From assembly GCF_000002425.4 (NCBI RefSeq), contig NC_037275.1, forward strand, positions 13,621,987 through 13,685,986: a stretch of 64,000 bases of DNA. Reading direction: 5' to 3'. The DNA comes from Physcomitrium patens. Its lineage: Eukaryota > Streptophyta > Bryopsida > Funariales > Funariaceae. The position numbers were made by a program, and so were the translations under genes. Shown here one piece after another: positions 32,163 through 42,815 of this stretch. The stretch's first letter is position 1. Every line of letters begins with the position of its first letter. The notes below the pieces were generated by a model that worked only from the letters and a program-made list of their open reading frames with translations, was not told where the DNA came from and made no database searches.

Positions 32163-34190
32163 GGACCGTGCAGCTGGAACCTTGTACAATTCCTAATGAA
32201 GGTCCTATCCTCTCCTCAGAACCCTCTCCTTGTTTTATAATAGACTTATATTTAGGACCTAAGAATTACAAAGCCTCTGCTTTATTAGATTCGGGAGCCT
32301 CAGCATGTTTTTTAGATGAACAATTTGTTAAAAGTTGTAAAATACCCTTTGTGCAGAAACCTAAACCAGTACATATAGAAGTCATAGATGGTCGTCCCTT
32401 GTCTTTTGGAGATGTCACTCATGAAACTCATCCTATAAAAGTAACAATAGACGGTCATGATAGCTACATAGCTTTTAACATAATTAAATCCCCGTCCAAT
32501 CCAGTTATTTTAGGTTTATCCTGGCTAGAAAAATATAACCCTCGAATAGATTGGAATTTGCTTAAACTTGACTTTTCCCAAAGCGTTATTAATAGTTCTA
32601 CCAACCAAGTAAAAAATTATAAGTCTAATATAGTAAAACCCGTACTTATAGGTGCAAAAGCATTTATACACGCAGCAAAAGAAGGATCAACTTTTGCTAT
32701 TTATGTTGCACCTATTTCTGAAAACGTAAAGACTTCAATTGGCATTCCAAGTCAATATCAAGAGTATCAAGACGTTTTTGAGAAATAGAATGTAGATATT
32801 CTTCCTGAGCATCGCCCATATGATTTTTCAATCGACCTCAAGGAAGGAACTCAGCCACCATTTGGACCAATTTACAGTTTATCGCAAGATGAGATGGCTG
32901 AACTCAAGACATATATTGACGAGAATTTAGCGAAGAATTTCATACGCCATTCAAAATCTCCAGCAAGAGCTCCAATTCTATTCGTAAAGAAAAAAGATGG
33001 ATCTTTACGAATGTGTGTTGATTATCGAGGACTCAACAAGATCACAATCAAGAACAGGTATCCATTACCTTTGATATCAGGACTCCTTGACCAGTTGAAT
33101 CAAGCTAAGATCTATACAAAAATAGATCTAAGAGGAGCATATAATCAAGTACGGATCAAAGAAGGAGATGAATGGAAGACTACGTTTCGAACTAGGTATG
33201 GACATTTCGAATATAATGTCATGCCCTTTGGACTCACGAATGCACCAGCTGCTTTTCCACATCTCATGAATGATGTATTTCATGAATTCTTAGACAATTT
33301 TATCGTCTGCTATCTAGACGATATCTTGATCTATTCCAAGAACATCGAAGAACATGAAATACATGTTCGTCAAGTATTACAAAAACTTAGAGATGCAGGA
33401 TTGTACGCCAAGATGAAAAAGTGTGTATTTCACACTACTCAAGTTGACTTTTTAGAATACATCATTTCAAATGATGGTCTCATGATGGATTCTAAGAAAG
33501 TCCAAATAATCATGGATTGGAAGATTCTAAGGACTGTAAGAGATGTCTAATGTTTCTTGGGATTTGCCAATTACTATCGGATCTTCATCAAAGATTTTTC
33601 ACGAGTTGCAGCTCCACTTACACACTTGACTAGTAAAGATAAATTCCAATGGAATCAAGAAGCGGAAGCACCATTTGAAGCCTTGAAGACATCGTTTGTC
33701 TTTGCACCAGTCTTATATCGTGTTGACTTTTCCAAGGCATTTTTTATGGAAACAGATGCATCAGATTTTGCCTTGGGTGCAGTTTTATCACAAATGGGAA
33801 CAGATGACAAACTCCATCCGATAGCTTTTCATTCAAGAAAATTCTCAGCAGCCGAGATCAATTATGAGATCCACGATAAAGAACTTCTTGCGATCGTGGA
33901 TTCCTTTCAAGAATGGCGTCATTATCTAGAAGGTGCTTCTAGTCGAGTCACTGTGTATACAGATCACAAAACCTCGAGTATTTCATGTCAGCACGCGTGT
34001 TGAATCTTCGTCAAGCTCGTTGGAGTATGTCTTTGTCAAGATTCGAGTTCATTATCACTTATCGGCCAGGAAAACAACAAGGTTTATCCGATGCCTTATC
34101 TAGACGTTCTTATTTTGCACCAAAAGAAGAAGATGCAGCTTTTGAGCAACAAAGAACGGTCCTCTTGAAACCGTAGCAATTTCATCTCGG
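32099..34190 (+). pseudogene. pol of element A: protease, RT, RNase H, tether
   Basis: Protease about 32168-32788 with ALLDSGASACFLDE and PVILGLSWLEK intact; no ATG precedes it, as expected for a gag-pol fusion. TAG at 32786-32788 (EKKN expected). RT 32894-33550 with [30 protein letters not shown] and [11 protein letters not shown] intact; TAA at 33548-33550. RNase H 33557-34003 with METDASDFALGAVL and [16 protein letters not shown] 1-nt deletion at about 33968 (in DHKNLEY) moves the remainder to another frame; the tether continues at 33985-34176 ([18 protein letters not shown]) to TAG 34174-34176. Confidence 0.9.
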
Positions 34191-34194
34191 AGCA

Positions 34195-35655
34195 ATGAAA
34201 TCAACATTGATTGTTGATTCAACTTTTCTCAAGCAAATCCAGTCCAGTATGTCCTCAGACCCTTTTATTTATGATATCAAGAATAATTCTTTCAAGTCTC
34301 ATGATCCTTCTAAGTTCGAGTTTAAGAATAATCTATTATATTTTGAAGGACGCCTATATGTTCCAAAAGGAGAAGCAAGTTTACGTATTCTTTAATCACG
34401 TCATGACTTTCCAGCAGCACGGCACTTTGGATATAATAAGACTTTGGAACTCATATCAAGAGATTTTTGGTGGCCACAAATGTGGAAGTCAGTCAAAGAC
34501 TTTGTACAATCATGTGATATTTGTTCAAGATCAAAAATTCCTCATCATCGACCTTACGGACTTCTTCAGCCATTACCTATACCAGAACAACCATGGTCTT
34601 TTGTTTCTATGGATTTCATCACAGATCTTCCAAACTCAAGATCTTATGATTTTATATTTGTGATAGTAGATCGTTTCACCAAGATGGCACATTTTGTGCC
34701 ATGTACAAAATCTATCACAGGTGAAGAAACAGCTAAGCTTTTCATTGATAATATCTATCGCTATCATGGATTACCTAAAGATATCATATCGAATAGGAGA
34801 ACTCAATTTGTGTCGAGATTTTGGAGGACCCTTTTCAAGATTTTAAAAGTAGACATAAAACTATCTTCGGCTTTTCATCCTCAAACTGATGGACAAACAG
34901 AGCACGTAAACCAAGTCTTGGAGCAATATTTAAGGTGTACTATCAACTACCAACAAGATGATTGGACAAACCTTCTGCCATTGGCAGAGTTTGCTTATAA
35001 TAATACGGTACATTCTTCCACGCAACAAACACCTTTTTTTGCCAATTATGGCTATCATCCACGACTTAATACTTTTGATTTTTCAAAAGTTGATAATCCT
35101 GCAGCAGAAGATATGGCAAATCGGTTGTCAGAGTTACATGCAATAATGAAGACACAATTGAAAGAAGCTCAAGAACGACAAAAGATAAATGCAGATCTAT
35201 ATCGTAAGGAGCAACCACAGATCAACGTCGGTGATAAGGTATGGCTACTTCGTCGCAATATCAAGACTACTCGACCTTGTGACAAGTTGGACTATCGTAG
35301 GCTTGGCCCCTTTTTTGTTTCTGAACAGATCAACCTAGTTGCATATCGGTTACATCTACCAGAGTCAATGAAGATCCATCATGTATTCTACGTGTCTCTT
35401 TTTGAACCATATAAGACAGTGGATATACAAAGAAGAAGACAAATGCCACCGCCTCCTATAGAAGTAGATAATAATGAAGAATTTGAGGTGGAAGAGATAT
35501 TAGACTCAAGGCGGCGCCGAAATAAGCTGGAATATCTTGTTCATTGGCATGGATATGATATTAGTGAACGCACATTGGAGCCATCCAGGAATCTAGCAAA
35601 TGCATCAACTAAAGTCAAAGTTTTTCATCAACGACATCCATCAAAACCAAGATGA
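34195..35655 (+). pseudogene. Integrase and chromodomain of element A
   Basis: The IN N-terminus (34195-34395) ends at TAA where Gln is expected in the LQARHDF motif. 34444-35655 is open for 403 codons. In that frame: zinc pair CDIC near residue 24, catalytic Asp 57 (SMDFITDLP), Asn 117 where Asp is expected (IISNRRTQF), Glu 153 (DGQTEHVNQ), GPF at 288-290, Pro-rich linker 335-345, chromodomain about 345-397 (EEFEVEEILDSRRRR ... EYLVHWHGYDISERT). D117N should abolish strand transfer. Cage aromatics F, W, Y are present; TWEP reads TLEP. Confidence 0.9.
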
Positions 35656-35749
35656 AAATCTCTCTTATAAAAGAGACAAGATTGAGGCAAGATAACATTC
35701 AATTTCCTATCCTTGTTTGTAACTTCTTTGCATTTGTGATGCTAATTAG

Positions 35750-36172
35750 ATGGAGAGCCAACAACCAGCAGATTCAACTCAAGAACCTTCGTTTGCTGAC
35801 CTGCCGGATGAGACATTACGATTGTCACAACCTTCAAGATGACGCAATCGAGATAAAGATCTTCAAGAACGACATGTTCTTCCTCGAACAGATGGTGAGA
35901 TACAACGCGTTTGGTATCACGATTTGGGAAGGGACTCTCGATGTTTGGTGATTTTGCTAGAAGCAGGAACAACTCCTAATGGTGTTCCAAATATTCTATT
36001 CGTAGGAAGTTATGAAGGCCTCAATAATGATCAAATAACTGGGTGGTCTTCCCGCCCTGGTATGGGACACTACCGATGGTTGAGAGGCCCTATCAATCAT
36101 CTTCGAAGAGAACAGAGATCAGAGTATGTGGCGAATACAATTTGTCGCATCATAGATTTCCTCAACATATGA
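35750..36172 (+). pseudogene. aORF of element A: conserved 423-nt third ORF
   Basis: ATG at 35750, 94 nt after the pol stop, to TGA at 36170-36172: 141 codons. N-terminus MESQQPADSTQEP, basic/acidic middle (RNRDKDLQERHVLP), then the best conserved block VWYHDLGRDSRCLVILLE, NNDQITGWSSRPGMGHYRW, RGPINHLRREQRSEYV, end RIIDFLNI. One TGA (Arg codon after QPSR) is shared with B. The frame is not in phase with pol's last segment and has its own ATG, so it would need its own initiation or reinitiation. Function unknown; no family recognised. Confidence 0.75.
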
Positions 36173-36199
36173 TGACCGCTCCTCATGGAACTCGTCTCT

Positions 36200-36210
36200 A
36201 GAAGGGGGGG
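36200..36210 (+). other. Polypurine tract of element A
   Basis: AGAAGGGGGGG, 3 nt before the 3' LTR; the plus-strand DNA primer site. Equivalent tracts in B and J also have seven G, K has about ten. Confidence 0.85.
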
Positions 36211-36213
36211 TAA

Positions 36214-36765
36214 TGTCACGGCCATAATCATGTAAGCTAATAATTACATATAGAAATAGGTAGAAGTAAGTAAAAGTAGATAAAAGTAAGTTAATTGTAT
36301 AATATTTAATATAGAAGCTTCCTAGATACTTCCTAGACGCTGCTTTGACTTCATAGGTGTCTTTAATTGACTTTTTGGATTAGAAACGTGGTCAACAAGT
36401 TGGCCATGTGCCACACATGTTGTTAGCTTGAAGATCAAGCTAACTATGTGGCCCACACGTAGAAAAACTTGCCTTGTAAGTCAAGGCATGTGTCCTACAA
36501 AGTCAACACACATTGGAGGTCCTATAGAACGTCGCCACGTAGCCCCTAGTTAGATAGTATATATAGAGACAAGAGTGAAGGCTTCTTCACTCTTGTCAAC
36601 TCCTTTCTTGCTTCTAGTCCAGGTTCAAGAGTCTTTAGTTTCTTGTCTTGTGGCAATAGCCATTCCAGTTTCCTTTTAATATACCTACTTGTTTATATTT
36701 TGACTTATTATATCGAGATAGCCTTTTGGTGTATATTTTTCCTCATCGAGTCTTTGTCCTTGACA
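36214..36765 (+). repeat. 3' LTR of element A
   Basis: 552 bp; TGTCACGG...CCTTGACA, followed by the target duplication AAAAG. Palindrome and TATA box are intact. Confidence 0.95.
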
Positions 36766-37410
36766 AAAAGCTTAAAAAGAGAGCAAGAAATTTGGATGAA
36801 GATGAAGGAGATATGGATCATATGGTTTGGATCATTTTTAAAAGAGCTTTGACGACCTAAAAATTTAAAAAAAAAAAAAAAGAAAAAAAAAAAACATATT
36901 TTAAGAAATATTTTATTTTTTTGCTATTAACTTGTTTATACATGGCTTATTAAAAGAAAGAAAGAAAGAAAATTGAAAATATAAATAAATAATAAAATAT
37001 TGGATTTAGAATAAGATATAAAATTTATATTAAAAATATTAATTTATTACTTATTAGTGAATATTGATGGAAATGAGAATATCAAAATACATGACCATTT
37101 AAAAGATATAGATCAATTAATAGTTGAAAGAGATTCTATATATAAAGGCTCAAGAATATGAAACATGAAATGAGTGCCAATTCAGGAATTCTAAATAAAA
37201 ATATGTGACTTGATATTTCTATAAATAAAATATAAAAAATCAACTATATTATAAAATATTTTGTATATAGTAATTATGCATACAATATTAAATCATAGTA
37301 GTATTAGATAGTAGATAAGTGTTTATAATTATAAATTATTTGAAATTTAGCTTAAAATTTTAAATGAAATAAATAAAAATAAAATGTATTAGATGTTAAT
37401 TATGATTTAT
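36766..37410 (+). pseudogene. NLR pseudogene copy 1, NB-ARC end (right of element A)
   Basis: Continues from 30388 across the insertion: a Leu/Lys/Arg stretch then LKREQEIWMKMKEI-type helices and the SFDDL region, an AT-rich decayed part, and INGNENIKIHDHLKD about 37080-37115, the counterpart of the MHD motif (here IHD) that closes NB-ARC. It stops at about 37410, where it is joined to the middle of an LTR (37411), the junction of the tandem duplication. No LRRs follow in this copy. Matches 59110-59740 in copy 2. Confidence 0.6.
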
Positions 37411-37858
37411 TTAATTAAAATGACTATTATCAAAGATAAAAAGTCCAAATATTCTTAAAAAAAGAATAAGGACTAAAAAGATATTGATATGAATGAAGAA
37501 GGCTTCAATCTTGCTTCCATATATATTATCTAATTAAGAGCTATATGAAAATATTCTATAAGTCTTCCTATGCATGTTGGCTTTGCAAGACACATATCTT
37601 AACTTATAAGGCAAGTTTTCTATATGTGTGCCACATTAGTAGCTTGTTTTATAAGCTATCAATACATGTGACATGTGGTTAAGTTTTTGATTAAGTCTCT
37701 TACCTATCAATCAATTATAAACACATGTATAGTCAAAATTGAGTCTATGAAGCTTTTAAGAAGCTTATCTAGAAGATATTATAAAATTAATCTAGTTTTG
37801 TCTACTTTTATTCAATCATATAGATTAGTATGAGAATAAATATATATACTTCTTATAA
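37411..37858 (-). repeat. Partial LTRx copy at the duplication junction
   Basis: Matches 29680-30120 (LTRx) but lacks its first 85 bp or so; starts abruptly after NLR sequence at TTAATTAAAATGAC, a stretch shared with LTRx. Followed by the same 35-bp flank as LTRx (37859-37893), then by the LTR of element I. Confidence 0.65.
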
Positions 37859-37893
37859 TATGTTAATTATAACTATACAAAGTTGGAATATTA

Positions 37894-38432
37894 TGTCAAG
37901 GATATGAATTAGAAGGAGATGCATAAACTTAAAAATAAATTATATAAAATAAGTATCAAATTAAATATAAAATAGTATATATATTTAAAGTCAACTTAAA
38001 CGGTATTTCTAAATGATAAGTAAACTAAAGACTCTTAAATCTAGAATAGAAGCAAGGAAGGAGTTGATAAGAGTGAAGAAGGCTTTACTGTTGCCTCTAT
38101 ATATATTATCTAAGTAGGAGCTAGATGACAATATTCTACAGGTCCTGATATGTGTTGACTTTGCAAGAAACATGTTTTAGCTTATAAGGCATGATTTCTT
38201 TGTGTAGACTACATAGTTAACTTGTTCTTCAAGCTACTAACATATGTGGTACTTGGCCAACTTGATGACTAAGTTTCTAATCTAAAAAATCAATTAAAGA
38301 CATCTATAAAGTCAATGCATTATCTATGAAGCTTCTAAGAAGCTACTATAGTAGATATTATGGAATAACCTACTTTTATCTATTATAATCTAAATCATAT
38401 ATGAAATTATTGGTTTATATGTATATGTCTAT
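37894..38432 (-). repeat. 3' LTR of element I
   Basis: About 539 bp, close to the 5' LTR at 58322-58856 (shared TCAAGGATATGAA start on the plus strand and GATGCATAAACTT). Its last few bases (expected CCATGACA) are missing where the LTR of G begins. Confidence 0.75.
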
Positions 38433-40457
38433 TGTCGTATTGTAAATACTTATAGTATGTAAGAATTTGTTAAAACATATTATATGTTAATAAATCTAGA
38501 TGTGTGTTAGAGTGGTTAGTAGATTAAATTAAAAGGAGTTGGTATAAGAAACTTTACTTTGATTTTATTTACTTGTTTTAATTTTGGCATCAAAGAAAAT
38601 ATAGGACCTCAATATTTAGTATGAAGCCTTGGAAGAAAGTAGAAGCTTAAGGATGAAAATCTAAACTAATACGAGGGTAATTGGGAGGATGAAAATAAAG
38701 CATAGTTGGATAAAGGCAAGGAATAGGGAACTTCGTCCTTATTGGTCAAATACCATATCCAATGGGTTTTGAAGAAGCTGCCCACGACCTTAACAAGAGT
38801 TTTGGTGACTTCAAAGAAAGCATTTTGGAAATTAAAAGCTAGGATTTTAAAGTTTAGGATTTGGATTACAATTTTTATGTAAAAATTAAAAGATTTGGAG
38901 TCAAGGTAAAAAACATATAGCTATTTGAATGTAAGGTGTTAATTTAAGATATATTGCTATTCTTTTGAGGATACAAGGAGTTATACGATAGCTTTTGAAG
39001 ATTGAAAGATGCGACTCAAACGACAATTTCAATGCCTATATTTTTTATGAAAGTATTGTTACTTTTGGAATTTATATGAAAGAGTTATGAAGAGTTGAAG
39101 GTGATGCTTTCAAATCAAAGGTAGTGAGTGAGTGGTTTTATTTATGGTAATGATTGGAGCTATAACTTGAGTTTTTGGAAAAAATTTTGGCTCAAACTTT
39201 TTGACATTGAAATTTATTGTAGAAGTTAATAAGAATATATCAATACCTCATATAAAGTTTGAGTTTATTTGGATGGTTGGATTAAGAGATATGATGTGTT
39301 GAAGTTTGGAAAATTTTTCACATAAGGATATATAAGGTTTTAGAGGATTTTATCATATTTTGGATGTTGTTGGTTACTTGAGGCTTATGTATTTAGTGTA
39401 AATGCTCAAAAAAAAATTTATTTATAAACTTGGGGCTTTTCTTATTTTAAAGCTTGATTGAATAATTAGTGACAATAAAAAACCCATCATTTTTTGGAAG
39501 CAAATTCTTTCTATTCTGACATATTGGTGCTTCAAGTAAGAGAGCCTTAAGGCACTAATTATCTCAAGAAGTTGAAATGGAGAATCAAAATTCAGGGTTT
39601 AGATTATCTAGAAGAAAGGATGTCCATAATTTATTTTGGACATTTTCTCAATTTATGGAAGAAAGGCAACATGTGCATGGAGACAATAGAAGCACTATTA
39701 AGGTCATATAAGTAGTAGTAGACAAAATTAGGAGGTTTGATGGTAGCAATATCACCAATTTTTTAAGGATTTACACATATAAAATGGAAGTGCATCAAGT
39801 TCCAGAAATGAAGATGATCACTATCTTTGATTTGGTAGTAATACCAAAAATTAGAGAGAGGGTGCAAGAGTTGCATGTAGAGGCTATATAATGGAAGAAA
39901 TTTGAAGAACTCTTGAAAGATGAATTTTTTGAGGATGAATCAGAAAGAATGACCAAGGTGACTTTTTTAGAGTGGATTGAGCAAAGGCTAGGGAATCAAA
40001 TGGCTCTAAATGAATTAATTAGGAAATTTGAAACTAATTTTGGTCAATTTTTACGATAATAGAGGCAACTATTAGAAACAAGAAAAAATAGGTTATTTTT
40101 ACAAGCAGGTGATGAACACTTTGAAGACAAGCTTCTCTTTCACTTAGTCGACAAGCCACCTGAGAGTGGTTTTTACAAATAATTGGAAGCTAAAAAAAGA
40201 GATAGTGGGACTTTTGGCTAAACAACAAAAAATTAAGACTCGTGATTTAATATCAAAATTAGAACCAATGACTACATTTTAAAATATAGTGCTACTTCAA
40301 AAGATAATAAAGATTGTTAACGATGACACTCTTAAAGAATTAGTTAAAAGCATACGAGATTTAAAGGTGGAAATGATTAAGTTAAAAAAATCTCAAATGG
40401 TAAGCTCATCAAAGGTAGTTGAAGATTCAAAAGGATTTGTTCAGAGATGTATGTGGT
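38433..40457 (+). mobile_element. Element G: truncated relative of element C (LTR plus gag)
   Basis: LTR 38433-39521 (about 1089 bp, TGTCGTATT...TCTGACA), primer-site region starting TGGTG, then gag at about 39560-40457: KIRRFDGSNITNFLRIY, RERVQELHVEAI, FLEWIEQRLGNQ and LFLQAGDEHFEDKL align with C's gag in order. It ends at the first part of the CCHC knuckle (QRCMW) and abuts the chromodomain of element I. pol and the second LTR are lost. Confidence 0.75.
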
Positions 40458-41561
40458 TTCTATGAGTATTCACTAATATCACAGCCTTGCCAATGAACAA
40501 GATATTCTAATTTATTTTGCCACTACCTTGAATCTAGAATTTCTTCCATTTCAAATTCTTCAATATTATCCACTTCTATAGGAGGAGGTAGAGCTTATCT
40601 TCTTTTTCATATGTTTATAGTCTTGTATGGTTCAAGAAGAGATATGTAGAAGACATGATAGATCTTTATTGCCTCCGATAGATATAATTGATAAGCAATT
40701 AGATTGATTTGTCTACAAATAGGAAAAGGTCTAAGCCTATGATATTATAACTTATCACAAAGACAAATAGTCTTAATATTACGATGAAGCAATCATACCT
40801 TATCACCTAAATTAAATTGTGGTTATTCCTTTTGATATGCATTCATATTGATCTTCTGTCATTCTTGAGCTTCTTTTAATTCCACCTTCATTATTGCATA
40901 TAGCTGGCACAAATAATTTGCTAAACCTTTTATCATAGTGTATCAACTTTTGAAAAGTCAAAAGTATCAAGTCATGGATAGTAACTATAATTGGTAAAGA
41001 AATATTTTATTACATATAAAAATATATTGTATTATTATAAGCAAACTATACTAATCGCAAGAGGATTCTCCAATTGACTTATTGATAATTGATGGTACAT
41101 CATAAGTATTCCTTCAAAACTTGGTTTATTTTCTTTGTTTGTCTATTAGTGTGAGGATGAAAGGTTGAAGAAAGCTTTATGTCTATCTTTAAAATCTTAA
41201 AAAGAGTTCTCCAAAATCTTGATACAAATTGAGTCTTCATATCTGATATAATATCTTTGGACAATCTATGATATTGATAGATATTGTTGAGGAAAAATTT
41301 GAAACTTTCTTTACGTGTGATAGATTTCGTACATGGTAAAAAATATGTCATTTTGGTAAAACAATCTACTATCACAAATATAGAATCAATCAAACTTGAA
41401 ATTAGAAGATCCATGATAAAATCCAGAGAAATCAAAGACTATGATTTTTTTGGAATAGATAATGGTTGAAGAAGTCCACAAGGTCGATGGTAAGGAGTTT
41501 TTGACCTTGAACAAAGGTCATCCGATTGAACAAAGTCTTTTATAGCCTTCTACATTTGCGG
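40458..41561 (-). pseudogene. Chromodomain and integrase core of element I
   Basis: Minus strand. Chromodomain 40470-40590 with several stops. IN core 41100-41435: LDFIMDLL (Asp), IISDMKTQFVS (Asp kept) and HPHTNRQTKKINQVL (Glu position reads Lys). The frame continues to 41561, where the solo LTR H is inserted between WWP and QMWK. Confidence 0.75.
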
Positions 41562-42815
41562 TGTTGGGGTAGAGAGAATTTGCCTCAAGAAAGCGTTGAG
41601 CTTTTGGCTGCCACTAAATACTTAATCAAGTCTAAAATATAAAAATACCAATTTTATATATATAATATTTTTCTTTTTTGGACAATTACATCAAAACATA
41701 AGCCCGAGTATGAAGAAAACACCCAAATATATGATAAAGTATCTTAAAACCTTATATATCCTTATGAGAAATATTTTTTGAACTTTAACAGCTTATATCT
41801 TACGATTGGAGAGTCCAAACAACCTTAAATTAAATATAAAGTACTGATATGCTTTCAAAAACTACTACAAAAAAATTCAATTATAAATTCATTACGGATC
41901 TTGAGATATCACCAAAATCCTAACAATAGCTTTAAATCCTAGCTTACATACACCTGCGTGCTAATTTCTTCATATCTCACAAAATAAATATTCAAATACC
42001 ATGAAACTTTAATCTATAGCTTTTTGATTTAATAACTCACACTTATGGAAATTTTGAGCCAAAAATTTATCCAGAAACTCAAGATATGGCTCTAACCATT
42101 ACTATCAATAAAATGACTCACTTACTACCTTTGAATTACATGTGCTATCTTCAATGCCCTATATCTCCTTCATCTAAACTTGGTATTCATCAAAAAATAT
42201 ATGTAAAGTGTAGGCCAAAAAGTGTTCTTTCCAACTCTAGTCGCCAAACTTTCATTGCTCTCTGTATGTATATGTTATGCTTCAAAGAATGAGAGTAGAT
42301 ACAAATTTGACACCTTAACTTTGAACACCTATATCTTCTTTACGAAAATTCGAAATCATACAAAGTATTCACCCAAATTATATCCAAAATCCTGAATTTA
42401 TTGACCCTAGCCTTTAAACCTCGAATGACTTCAAAAGAGAAACCTTGATCCCTAATAAGGCCTTGGGTAACCTCCTTGAAGTCCATTGGGCATGGGCTTT
42501 GATCAATAGGAATGAAGTTTTCCATTCTTTGCCTTCATTCAACCATGCCTTGCTTTCATCCTTCCCAATAAGCCTCCTAATAATTAAGAATTTCTTCTTT
42601 AGACTCTAATCTCTTCTAAAGGCTCCATACTTAACATTTAGGTTTTATAATTTTTTTTGAAATACTATAAATAAAAAGATAAATTCAAAATAAAGTTTCT
42701 TAAATCCACTTTCTTTAAATTAATCTATTTAACCATTCTAACATACACCAAGCCTTGTAAACATATTATGTATTCTAATTAATTTTTACATACTATAGGC
42801 TTTTACAGTATGATA
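41562..42815 (-). repeat. Element H: solo LTR of the C/G family
   Basis: 1254 bp, minus orientation: TATCATACTGTAAA... (from TGTCGTATTGTAAA by transitions) to CCCCAACA. It matches G's LTR in its first 400 bp or so. Flanks GCGG (41558-41561) and GCCG (42816-42819) suggest a 4-bp target duplication with one change, as for C. No internal region remains, so it is a product of LTR-LTR recombination. Confidence 0.75.

Larger units (their letters stand above)
30394..36765 (+). mobile_element. Element A: full-length Tcn1-like chromovirus, youngest copy
   Basis: 6372 bp with two 552-bp LTRs, flanked by AAAAG at 30389-30393 and 36766-36770. By eye only about nine LTR positions differ, so insertion is recent relative to its neighbours. 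Order: LTR, self-complementary primer site, gag, (-1 frame) PR-RT-RNase H-IN-chromodomain, aORF, polypurine tract, LTR. It split NLR copy 1. gag and pol carry stops and one 1-nt deletion, so A could have moved only with proteins supplied by another copy, or decayed after arrival. Confidence 0.95.

Noticed and set aside
34211..34663. 150-codon frame overlapping A integrase in another phase
   Set aside because: Shadow of the integrase frame; its homologue in B has the same shadow, and the integrase motifs are in the other frame.
37894..38432. Solo LTR
   Set aside because: Pairs with 58322-58856 in orientation, sequence and flanking duplication (TATTA/TTCTA against GGAATTCTATG in copy 1), so it is the 3' LTR of element I.
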